The notes under the pieces were generated by a model. That model saw nothing but the letters and a program-made list of their open reading frames with translations. It did no database searches and was not told where the DNA came from. A program made the translations under genes and the position numbers. This document shows positions 1-7,100 of a stretch of 8,708 nt of DNA, piece after piece (positions within the stretch are counted from its first letter, which is position 1; every line of letters starts with the position of its first letter). Source of the DNA: Candidatus Halarchaeoplasma halalkaliphilum (lineage in GTDB: Archaea > Thermoplasmatota > Thermoplasmata > Halarchaeoplasmatales > Halarchaeoplasmataceae); assembly GCA_007133925.1 (NCBI GenBank), contig SLLU01000032.1, positions 1 to 8,708 on the forward strand, read 5' to 3'.

Positions 1-353
1 ATGTTCTCCACGTAGTTTTTGAATACCTTCATCCAGTCCTCGGAAGATTTCTTGGTTTCCCGGAGATAACCTATGTCCACTATGGTGATCTTGTCCTTCA
101 CATATTTGTGGGGCATGTTCAGGCTTTTGAACTGGTCCTCAAGGCTATCCCTGCTCTGTTGAAAGGAGATGTACAAACTGTTGCGGCCGTCCTTTAGTGC
201 ATTGTGGTATAGTATATTGTAGGCCAGTGATGATTTGTACGTTCCCGGGTTTCCGCTTACGAGCACTATATGTCCCATGGGGATGCCCCCGGACATCTGA
301 TTGTCCAGGTTCACGATGTGTGTTTTTATCCTTTTCTTGGCTTCTTCGGTCAA
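1..353 (-). CDS. KaiC/RAD55-like RecA-fold ATPase, N-terminal fragment, with altered catalytic motifs
   Basis: Only the first 117 residues are present; the gene runs off the left edge. The lead-in 'SGGIPMGHIVLVSG' (residues 21-34) followed by a P-loop is typical of the KaiC/RAD55 branch of RecA-fold ATPases, whose members act as clock, signalling or DNA-repair accessory proteins. The P-loop reads GNPGTYKSS (34-42): Lys40 and Ser41 are kept, but the Gly before Lys is Tyr39. The segment 'SLYISFQQSRDSL' (59-71) aligns with the KaiC strand that carries the catalytic Glu pair, but here the pair is Gln65-Gln66. Walker B lies outside the window. I chose the TTG at 351-353 because it overlaps the upstream peptidase stop (TTGA) and leaves a normal N-terminus; a G-run at 364-369 is a weak ribosome site. 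The next ATG (Met20) would begin right at the GGIP segment. The family call is firm. The cellular role is unknown, and ATP hydrolysis may be weak or absent. Confidence 0.82.
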   Translation of the reverse strand, partial: MTEEAKKRIKTHIVNLDNQMSGGIPMGHIVLVSGNPGTYKSSLAYNILYHNALKDGRNSLYISFQQSRDSLEDQFKSLNMPHKYVKDKITIVDIGYLRETKKSSEDWMKVFKNYVEN

Positions 354-1447
354 ATCAGATGTTCCCCCCGGTCCATTATCTGTTTGCCATCCACTTGGAA
401 TGAGGGATCAAGCATGACCAGATCCCAGTGCAAGGTGGATTCGTTCTTTCCACCGAACATGCGGTTCTCACCGATGGCTATGTGTATGCTGCCGATTATC
501 TTCTCATCGGTTATGGTGTATCCTATGGCCTTTTTAACCTCCGGGTTTATACCTATTCCAAATTCCCCTATGAGGTCCTTGTCACCCTGGGAATTCTCCA
601 GTACCTGATTGAATACCTCCTCGTTTTCCTCGGCACTCGCTTCCACCATACGGCCGTCTTTGAACACCGCATGTATGCCCTTTATCTTGTTACCCCGGTA
701 GAATGCTAGATCGAAAAAAGCCTCTCCGTTGGCGGAATTTTCCAGGGGTGCGCAGAACACCTCACCGCAGGGCAGGTTATTGCCTATGTCCCCCCTTGCG
801 ACATCATCGGGAGATATTATCCCGTCATCCACCAGTATGTGACGGTCCTTTATGGAAAACTCCAGATCCGTTCCGTTATCCGATGAGATGTGGACCTTGT
901 TCCCTGTGCTCAGTTTTCCAGCGAGTTTCTCACCGTTGTTTCGGAGTGTATCGTAATCTGTGTTCAGAGCCTTCCAGAACATATCCCAGAATTCGCCGTA
1001 ATCTATGCCGAACATCTCCGCCTTCTCTTCCGTTGGGTAACCGATGCCTGTCCAACGGATCTTCTCTTCCTGGAACTTGTTGTTTACCGGTCTACCCCCG
1101 TTCCTAACTGCACCGATCTTCTCTTCGGGTAGGGTGGCCAGTATCCTGGGGTCCTTCATGGCATCCACGCTGATCATGCCGTCTATGTCCTCTAACCACC
1201 GGATGTAATACTCGGGTGTTCTTTCCAGATATTCCATGTCCACCTCGTTCACCGATCTCTGTTCAAGGCGGTCGGTCCTTGCCATGACCACCGGGAAGGC
1301 CCCGGCCTTTTTTATGTTCACAGCTATGTTCTCAACCAACTCGAAGTTATGGATCCCACCGTTCACAAGGATCACTTCTCCTTCCTTGACGAGCATACAT
1401 TTGTTGACCACTTTTTCAGCGATCTCTTCCAAATCAACTTTCAACAT
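350..1447 (-). CDS. M29-family metallo-aminopeptidase (aminopeptidase T/PepS-like)
   Basis: This predicted cytoplasmic metallo-exopeptidase would remove N-terminal amino acids from short peptides. Counting from the ATG at 1447 it has 365 residues, close to the usual M29 size of about 370-410. The C-terminal half carries the family metal-site motifs: GEVF with Glu229, GEFGIGIN with Glu295, HIAIG with His322, and HWD with His340 and Asp342. The two Glu are 66 residues apart, the same spacing as Glu250/Glu316 of Thermus aminopeptidase T. The tyrosine ligand of that enzyme is not obvious: the stretch after HIAIG reads ENRMFGG. The frame could start at a GTG (1454-1456), but that GTG is part of GGTGGT, the probable ribosome site for the ATG three codons later, so I prefer the ATG. 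The gene lies 54 bases downstream of the PAC2 gene and overlaps the KaiC-like gene by 4 bases, which suggests one transcript. The family call is strong; substrate preference cannot be read from sequence. Confidence 0.9.
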   Translation of the reverse strand: MLKVDLEEIAEKVVNKCMLVKEGEVILVNGGIHNFELVENIAVNIKKAGAFPVVMARTDRLEQRSVNEVDMEYLERTPEYYIRWLEDIDGMISVDAMKDPRILATLPEEKIGAVRNGGRPVNNKFQEEKIRWTGIGYPTEEKAEMFGIDYGEFWDMFWKALNTDYDTLRNNGEKLAGKLSTGNKVHISSDNGTDLEFSIKDRHILVDDGIISPDDVARGDIGNNLPCGEVFCAPLENSANGEAFFDLAFYRGNKIKGIHAVFKDGRMVEASAEENEEVFNQVLENSQGDKDLIGEFGIGINPEVKKAIGYTITDEKIIGSIHIAIGENRMFGGKNESTLHWDLVMLDPSFQVDGKQIMDRGEHLI

Positions 1448-1451
1448 GATT

Positions 1452-1457
1452 ACCACC
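1452..1457 (-). promoter_or_regulatory. Ribosome binding site of the M29 peptidase
   Basis: GGTGGT on the minus strand ends 4 bases before the ATG at 1445-1447. It decides the start, because the upstream in-frame GTG is inside this motif and has no ribosome site of its own. Confidence 0.6.
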
Positions 1458-1501
1458 GGGATATCGTGCAGGTCAAGTTTAAGAGTTTTGGTGCCATGGG
1501 A

Positions 1502-2242
1502 TCAACCGTACAGTGGCGGCTGTGCACTCTTGAGGTCCATATCGTTCTGGGCCTTCTGGGTCTGCTCGACCAACCGTGCATATTCGCTCTCCAGCTCCTC
1601 GGCGCTCTCTATGAGGGCAGATGTGTTGATATCGAGATCCATGTAATCCGCGAACTTGTCCAGGAGAGCCGCAGCTGCCCTGGGATCCGGCATGTTCTGC
1701 GAACCCTCGGCCAGCATGGCCACCGCCTCCACCTTGTTCTCGTGGGCGTAGAGCAGCAGTGAGCTTGATATACCTGATATGGCCCCTCTTTTGATGATAT
1801 CAATATCCAGCTTCTCCGCATGGCTGGCAGCAGAATGGGTGCTTATCACACCCCATATGTGAGTGTCCTCTGTCCCCTCCTCGGCCTCGGGTATGCCATC
1901 GAATATTATGACCTCTTCTATGTCTTTCTCCACACTCCAATCGATTATCTCTTTGGCCAAACTGTTTGCCAGATGGGATGGTATAACCATATCTGATTTG
2001 ACCAGAAGGAACCCCTGCCCCGCAAAGATCCTCACGGGTCTCCTGGGTATTCCATCGAATATGACCGCCGTGGGCGGGAATTCTTCGCAGCTTATGGATG
2101 CCACCTGCTCCAGTGAAAGGGTATTTATCAGCTGTTCCGAAGCTATGCCTCCGATCAACCCCAACCCAGGGAATCCTGCCACCAACACCTTGACTTCCGG
2201 GATGTCCCCGTGCTCTAAAATTTCGTAATTCGCTCGGTCCAT
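1502..2242 (-). CDS. PAC2-family proteasome assembly chaperone-like protein with HbYX-type C-terminus
   Basis: The product is 246 residues, typical for archaeal PAC2 proteins (PbaA/PbaB-like, related to eukaryotic Pba1-Pba2/PAC2), which assist 20S proteasome assembly or bind its alpha ring. Family marks are the glycine-rich N-terminal strand-loop VLVAGFPGLGLIGG (19-32), 'IFDGIPEAEEG' (113-123), 'GAISGISSSLLLYAHE' (153-168) and 'PDPRAAAALLDKF' (185-197). Residues about 205-240 form a charged helix, possibly coiled-coil. The protein ends Pro-Pro-Leu-Tyr-Gly; Leu-Tyr-X fits the HbYX motif that docks into proteasome alpha-subunit pockets. The open frame extends upstream to 2311, but the ATG at 2240-2242 is the likely start: AGGTGG lies 8 bases before it, and the 23 upstream codons cover an AT-rich promoter-like region. 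It is the first gene of the probable left-hand operon, divergent from the SDR gene. Some archaeal PAC2 proteins may have roles other than assembly, so the exact function is inferred. Confidence 0.92.
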   Translation of the reverse strand: MDRANYEILEHGDIPEVKVLVAGFPGLGLIGGIASEQLINTLSLEQVASISCEEFPPTAVIFDGIPRRPVRIFAGQGFLLVKSDMVIPSHLANSLAKEIIDWSVEKDIEEVIIFDGIPEAEEGTEDTHIWGVISTHSAASHAEKLDIDIIKRGAISGISSSLLLYAHENKVEAVAMLAEGSQNMPDPRAAAALLDKFADYMDLDINTSALIESAEELESEYARLVEQTQKAQNDMDLKSAQPPLYG

Positions 2243-2250
2243 GTTATGTT

Positions 2251-2256
2251 CCACCT
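2251..2256 (-). promoter_or_regulatory. Ribosome binding site of the PAC2 gene
   Basis: AGGTGG on the minus strand ends 8 bases before the ATG at 2240-2242. It supports this start over the longer reading frame that opens at 2311. Confidence 0.6.
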
Positions 2257-2276
2257 GATATGATATCCGGTAGGTG

Positions 2277-2290
2277 TTATTATTTATTTT
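2277..2290. promoter_or_regulatory. AT-rich TATA-like box in the divergent PAC2/SDR intergenic region
   Basis: The 117 bases between the two divergent starts (2243-2359) contain one strongly A/T stretch here. On the minus strand it reads as A/T-only bases like AAAATAAATAATAA, which would put PAC2 transcription start near 2255 with a leader of about 15 bases. On the plus strand the same stretch could serve the SDR gene with a leader of about 45 bases. Archaeal TATA boxes usually lie about 26 bases upstream of the transcript start, so the PAC2 direction fits better. No operator repeat was recognised. Confidence 0.35.
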
Positions 2291-2349
2291 CGGGGTTTCC
2301 ACAGGGGACAAGGTTAAAGTAAGTGGGAAAATGATGGGTGGGAAAAATT

Positions 2350-2356
2350 AGGTGAT
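2350..2356 (+). promoter_or_regulatory. Ribosome binding site of the SDR gene
   Basis: AGGTGAT, a close match to the archaeal 16S anti-Shine-Dalgarno complement, ends 3 bases before the ATG at 2360. It fixes the start of the SDR gene. Confidence 0.65.
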
Positions 2357-2359
2357 AAA

Positions 2360-3148
2360 ATGGATCTTGAAATAAAAGGAAACACGGCCCTGGTCACCGG
2401 GTCCAGCGCGGGACTGGGATTTGCTTCCGCACAGGCACTGGCCAGGGAAGGAGCGAACGTTGTGATCAACGGAAGAGACCAGGCACGGGTCAAGGTTGCG
2501 GTGAAGGAACTGGAAAGTATAGGTGAGGGAAAGGTGTTGGGCATCTGTGGAGACATGAGCAAAGAAGAAGACATAGTCCATCTGGTGAAAAAAACTGTTG
2601 ACGAGTTCGGAAAACTTGATCACCTGGTTACCTGTGTGGGGGGTCCACCGAGCAAACTATTTATGAACACACGGGAGGACGAATGGTACGGAGCCTTCGA
2701 TTCCCTACTCATGAGTGTGGTTCGCTTGACCCGTGAAGCGGAAGAACATCTGCGGGTCTCCCGGGGAACCATAGTTAACATCACATCCATCTCAGTGAAG
2801 GAATCCATAAGCAATCTGGTGCTTTCCAACTCCGTGAGGATGGGAGTTATAGGACTCATGAAGACCCTTTCAAGGGAATTGGGACCAGACATACGTGTCA
2901 ACGCCGTACTCCCCGGTTTCACGGAAACCGACCGGGTCAAACAGCTCATAAATCAGTCCCTGGAAAGGGGAGATATAAAAAATTACGAAGAAGGATTGAA
3001 GAATTTCTCCAAGGACATACCCCTGAACAGGATCGGTCAGCCTGATGAACTCGGGGATGTTGTGGCCTTCCTGTGTTCCCGCCGGTCATCCTATGTGACC
3101 GGGGTCGCCGTACCAGTTGATGGCGGCTGGAGCAGGTCCAACCTGTGA
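2360..3148 (+). CDS. Short-chain dehydrogenase/reductase-fold protein lacking the YxxxK catalytic pair
   Basis: The 262-residue protein has full SDR length and architecture: cofactor loop TGSSAGLG (13-20), Asp65 in GDMS near the adenine ring, a CVGG loop (92-95) where most members have NNAG, the strand NITSIS with Ser143/Ser145, the 'NAVLPGFTETDR' segment after strand 6 (181-192), and the C-terminal 'YVTGVAVPVDGGWS' (245-258). The catalytic Tyr-x-x-x-Lys is replaced by Ser156-Asn-Ser-Val-Arg160; the following MGVIGLMKTL aligns it without a gap. This matches a known SDR subgroup annotated as 3-oxoacyl-ACP-reductase-like that lacks a perfect active-site tetrad. Arg39 after strand 2 hints at NADP(H) preference, which is inference. 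The gene is divergent from PAC2 and stops one base before the convergent pdxS stop. It may be a reductase with an unusual mechanism or a non-enzymatic cofactor-binding protein; substrate unknown. Confidence 0.93.
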   Translation: MDLEIKGNTALVTGSSAGLGFASAQALAREGANVVINGRDQARVKVAVKELESIGEGKVLGICGDMSKEEDIVHLVKKTVDEFGKLDHLVTCVGGPPSKLFMNTREDEWYGAFDSLLMSVVRLTREAEEHLRVSRGTIVNITSISVKESISNLVLSNSVRMGVIGLMKTLSRELGPDIRVNAVLPGFTETDRVKQLINQSLERGDIKNYEEGLKNFSKDIPLNRIGQPDELGDVVAFLCSRRSSYVTGVAVPVDGGWSRSNL

Positions 3149-3149
3149 C

Positions 3150-4058
3150 CTACCAGCCTCTCTCCTGAAGTCTCTCGGATTCCGGCAGATCCTCTATGTT
3201 CTTCCCGGGCATGGCATCTCCCAACCCGTGGGATATCTCCGCCAAGGCATCCGGGTCGTCAAAGTGCATAACAGCCTCAACTACGGCCCTGGCCATGAGG
3301 GGCGGGTTCTCCGACTTGAATATACCGCTGCCCACGAACACACCGTCACTACCCATCTGCATCATGAGAGCTGCATCCGCAGGGGTGGCTATTCCTCCAG
3401 CTGCGAAGTTCACCACGGGTAAACGCTGCATCTCCGCCACTTCCTGGACCAGTTCCAGGGGTACCCCGAAGAGCTTGGCGGCATCCCTCAGTTCGTGGGT
3501 ATCCTTCCTTCTGAGTTCACGTATGGCTCCCTGAACTGTACGCTGATGCCTCACTGCCTCCACGATATTGCCGGTACCGGCCTCACCCTTTGTCCTCATC
3601 ATGGCCGCACCCTCATCTATCCGCCTCAGGGCCTCTCCCAGGTCCCTGCAGCCGCACACGAAGGGTACCGTGAAAAGGCTCTTGTCCACATGATAAAATG
3701 GATCCGCGGGTGTGAGTACCTCGGATTCGTCCACCATGTCCACACCCAGGCTTTCCAGTATCTGGGCCTCCACGAAATGACCTATCCTGCACTTGGCCAT
3801 CACCGGTATATCCACGGCTTCCAGTATCTCCTTTATCTTCTTGGGATCCGACATCCGGGCGACTCCACCTTTCTCCCGTATATCCGCCGGGACCCTCTCA
3901 AGGGCCATGACCGCCACGGCCCCCGCGTCCTCTGCTATCCGGGCTTCCTCGGCGTTGGTAACATCCATGATGACCCCGCCCTTCTGCATGCTGGCGAAGC
4001 CCCTCTTTATCAATTCCGAACCGAAACGTAATTTTGTCATGTCGATTTCAACTGCCAT
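3150..4058 (-). CDS. pdxS: Pyridoxal 5'-phosphate synthase subunit PdxS
   Basis: PdxS makes vitamin B6 cofactor (PLP) from ribose 5-phosphate, glyceraldehyde 3-phosphate and ammonia in the deoxyxylulose-5-phosphate-independent pathway. The ammonia normally comes from glutamine through the PdxT glutaminase. The protein has 302 residues and is a (beta/alpha)8 barrel across its full length. Key residues are present: Asp32 in GGVIMDVTN, Lys89 in VMAKCRIGHF (the ribose-phosphate imine lysine) and Lys157 in RTKGEAGTGN. All three sit exactly 8 residues after B. subtilis Asp24, Lys81 and Lys149. The phosphate-binding glycine loops 'FAAGGIATPADAA' and 'GVFVGSGIF' are intact. I chose the ATG at 4056-4058: AAGGTG lies 6 bases upstream, and the longer frame would start at a GTG inside that site. 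No pdxT is adjacent, so the glutaminase must be encoded elsewhere or ammonia may be used directly. Soluble, expected to form a dodecamer. Confidence 0.97.
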   Translation of the reverse strand: MAVEIDMTKLRFGSELIKRGFASMQKGGVIMDVTNAEEARIAEDAGAVAVMALERVPADIREKGGVARMSDPKKIKEILEAVDIPVMAKCRIGHFVEAQILESLGVDMVDESEVLTPADPFYHVDKSLFTVPFVCGCRDLGEALRRIDEGAAMMRTKGEAGTGNIVEAVRHQRTVQGAIRELRRKDTHELRDAAKLFGVPLELVQEVAEMQRLPVVNFAAGGIATPADAALMMQMGSDGVFVGSGIFKSENPPLMARAVVEAVMHFDDPDALAEISHGLGDAMPGKNIEDLPESERLQERGW

Positions 4059-4064
4059 TCTAAA

Positions 4065-4070
4065 CACCTT
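4065..4070 (-). promoter_or_regulatory. Ribosome binding site of pdxS
   Basis: AAGGTG on the minus strand ends 6 bases before the ATG at 4056-4058. It overlaps the alternative in-frame GTG (4065-4067), making that GTG an unlikely start. Confidence 0.6.
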
Positions 4071-4091
4071 TACATACCCCTATCCTGGGGC

Positions 4092-4103
4092 GGTATTTGA
4101 AGA
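4092..4103 (-). promoter_or_regulatory. Possible TATA box of pdxS
   Basis: On the minus strand this reads TCTTCAAATACC, the most TATA-like stretch in the gap 4059-4181. A start about 26 bases downstream would fall near 4071 and give a leader of roughly 13 bases containing the ribosome site, a usual archaeal layout. It is weak as a sequence match. The rest of the gap shows no clear terminator for the upstream surface-protein gene: there is no U-run on the transcribed strand. Confidence 0.3.
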
Positions 4104-4181
4104 TTTCTGAAAGGAGGGGGTGTCATTTTTCAGTTGATGTGTTACTCTTTCCTGCAGTAGCCGTTCAAAGGGATTGGGATA

Positions 4182-7100
4182 TTACACAGAACTAGCTTCC
4201 ATCTTATCCGCATCAGTTCCACCATATTCAAGTCCATCATCTACCTTATCTCCTTCCGGTAGGAGTTCTTCTTCCCGTTCACCCGAAAGCATACTCTCGG
4301 GAGGCCTCTTGTGTTTCATGAGGTACACGATAAGCAATACCAACACGATAACTATACCGATGACAGGTAATATCCACAATCGGGATTCCGTGGACGTTTC
4401 GTCTATTTTCTCATGAACGAACACGGTTTCTGTCAGGTTGTCGAAGCTGATAGTATAGTTTCCCTGCTCTTGGAAGGTGTGGTTGAAGGTATGTTCCGCA
4501 CGTTCTCCGGCTGGGATGAGGATGGTATGGGCCACTATATCATCCACCATAACATCCACTGACCCGTTCAATAGACCGACGTTGTCTCCCCGAACGGTGA
4601 TGGTAACATTCAAAGGCGAATCACCCCCTACGGGAGTTACGATCAATTCGAGATCATCCGGGATGAAAAGCATCTCCTCGAAATTGGCGGTGATATTCTT
4701 GTTACCATCCATAAAGATGGCGACGGTTTCGTTGGTACTATCTATGTCACCGCTCCAGTGGCTGAACCGCCAGCCTTCTGCGGGCATAGCAGTCACGGTA
4801 GCCCCGTACTCGTAAAGATAAGGATGAACACCTACCGATGGAGAGGTTGTACCTTCACCTTCGACGCTTATGTTCAACGAGAACTCTTGCCTCTCGAAGT
4901 GGGCTACTACGGTCTTGTCACCGTCCATAAAGATGGTGATGGTTTCGTTGGTACTCTCTACATCACCGCTCCAGTGGCTGAAGCGCCAGCCTTCTGCGGG
5001 TGTGGCGATCACAGTGATCTCGTCCTGGTATTCATAAATATGGTTACCTGGAGCTGGGTCGGTTGTTCCTTCACCATCCACGGTGATGTTCAAGTTGAAT
5101 TCATGCCTCACGAAGTGGGCTGTAACTGTCTTATCTCCGTCCATCACGATTGTGATCTCTTCGTTTTCTTCCTCACCCTCAGGCACATCACCGGACCAGT
5201 GACTGAACCGCCAACCAGTTGCGGGAATTGTAGTTATCGTGACCTCCGCCCCATGGTCGTAAAGGTGAGTACCCACCGTTGGATCCGTGACACCACCTCC
5301 TTCAACAGAGATCTCGAGGGTGTATTCTTTCCTCAGGAAGTGTGCGGTGATGGTTTTACCGCTGTCCATCACAATGGTAATCTCTTGGTTATGCTCCTCG
5401 CCCTCAGGCACATCACCGCTCCAGTGACTGAAAACCCAGCCAGTTGCAGGTATTGCCACAATGATTGCCTCTTGTCCATAGTTGTAAGTATGGTTTCCAA
5501 CAAGGGGATTTGTTGTTCCATTTCCTTCCGCATGTATTTCCAAAGTAAACTCGGGTGGGATCACGTTATCTTGCCAACTGAGGAAGGGATATGTATAAGC
5601 ATCTACGATGTTCCAGGTGTAAACTATGTTCCGGGCATCTATACGATCCACTGCGACAATGTCCCAGTCCTCGTCGGAGTAGGGGCTTGAGTATAACATT
5701 GCTGCCGTAGTCTTTCCGGTTGCGTTTCCGGCTGTATCTGACTGACCGCTTGCATCGATGTCCCAGAAATTGCCGTGCATCTCATAAGAACTTCCGATAT
5801 CCACAGTTCCTGCAAAGCCTTTGTCCGTGGGATCTGTTGTATCTTCGTAGCGGACACACCCTATGGAATAACACCTGTTGATTCTTCCCTGATCGTTTAA
5901 ACCGACGAATCCGCCGAAAGATACCCCCGTTGAACCAGAAGCACGGATGACATTTCCCGTAGCATATGAATCAGATACCGATAACCAATAATTGACCCCC
6001 ACGAATCCACCAACATATTCGCTTCCAGTGACATTACCACTGGCAAAAGCGCTGGATATGTCTCCGTAATTGATCCCTACTAATCCCCCGACAGACAATC
6101 CTCCAACCACATCACCGGTAGCATACGTTTTTTCAACTATGCCTCTATTGTTCGTACCCATTAGCCCTCCTACACCACTACCCCCACCGGTCACGCTTCC
6201 CGTGGCAAACGAATTGGACACCGTACCACCCAAATCGTTCAAGCCAACGAGCCCGCCGATATGATCACTACCACTTACATTACCAGTGGCATGGGAATTG
6301 GAAATTATTCCTATGGCTCTATTTGCAATATTACACCCTACTAACCCGCCAACTGCCGTATTCCCGCTCACATTTCCGGCAGCATACGAGTTATCAACCG
6401 TGCCTCCGTTATATCCTACGACACCGCCTACGTAATAATTTCCAGTTATATCCCCTACCATATAAGAATTTGATACAGTGCCCCACCAATTGTATCCAAC
6501 CAGACCTCCGATCCAATATCCACCTTCGACGGTCCCTGTAGCAAATGAGTCGGAAATCATTCCTCTGTTCTCCCCCACTAGACCGCCTACATACTCATTT
6601 CCGCTCACGTTTGCATCCCCTGTCGTATACGAATTCAAGATCGTCCCTAAGTTATACCCCACTAGACCTCCAACATATTGGGAACCCATTACATCGATAT
6701 TTATCACCTCCAAATATTGAATTGTTGCTCTGTAATGGGTACTTCCAAACATCCCCAGGTTACGACCAAATGTTTGATGTATCTTGAGGTTCATGATCGT
6801 ATGGTTATTACCATCAAAATCCCCTCTAAGATATGGTATGTACAACCCTGGAGCAGTTGATATGTCTATACAAGAGCTTAATCGGAATTTGTATTCCGAT
6901 CTATCTGCAAATCCAAGAAGGTCACGGAGACCATCAACACTACCTATCTCATAATAATCTCCAGACGGAATCAGTGTGTCGCTGTAATCCGATATGTTTA
7001 GGTAAAAGTCATTGTTGATCCAGTCCTGATACTGCTCAGGGAAAAGAGCACCGCGGGTAATATGATGCCCGCTGTTGATCAGCACATCATCGATATTGTA

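Noticed and set aside
703..1107. Open frame of 134 codons on the plus strand, with other plus-strand frames of 80-137 codons at 890-1762
   Set aside because: They lie opposite the conserved peptidase and PAC2 genes and their translations are Cys/Arg/Pro-rich with no motif. They are shadows.
1475..1482. TTAAACTT on the minus strand as an internal promoter for the peptidase gene
   Set aside because: It is a partial TATA match. The predicted transcript start would fall inside the ribosome binding site, so it probably does not act as a promoter.
2243..2311. N-terminal 23-residue extension of PAC2 (MSPVETPKINNN...)
   Set aside because: A good ribosome site sits just before the internal ATG, the extension covers an A/T-rich promoter-like stretch, and PAC2 homology begins after the internal Met.
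3495..4031. Plus-strand open frame of 178 codons opposite pdxS
   Set aside because: pdxS on the other strand has every catalytic residue. The opposite frame has no ribosome site or recognisable domain.
4076..4090. CCCC-TATCCT-GGGG inverted repeat upstream of pdxS
   Set aside because: The stem is only four base pairs with no T-run, too short to call an operator or terminator.
4758..5690. A 310-codon open frame on the plus strand, opposite the WSGD repeats
   Set aside because: It is antisense to a clear repeat-coding region. Its length results from the repeated DNA lacking stops in that frame, and its product looks like no known family.
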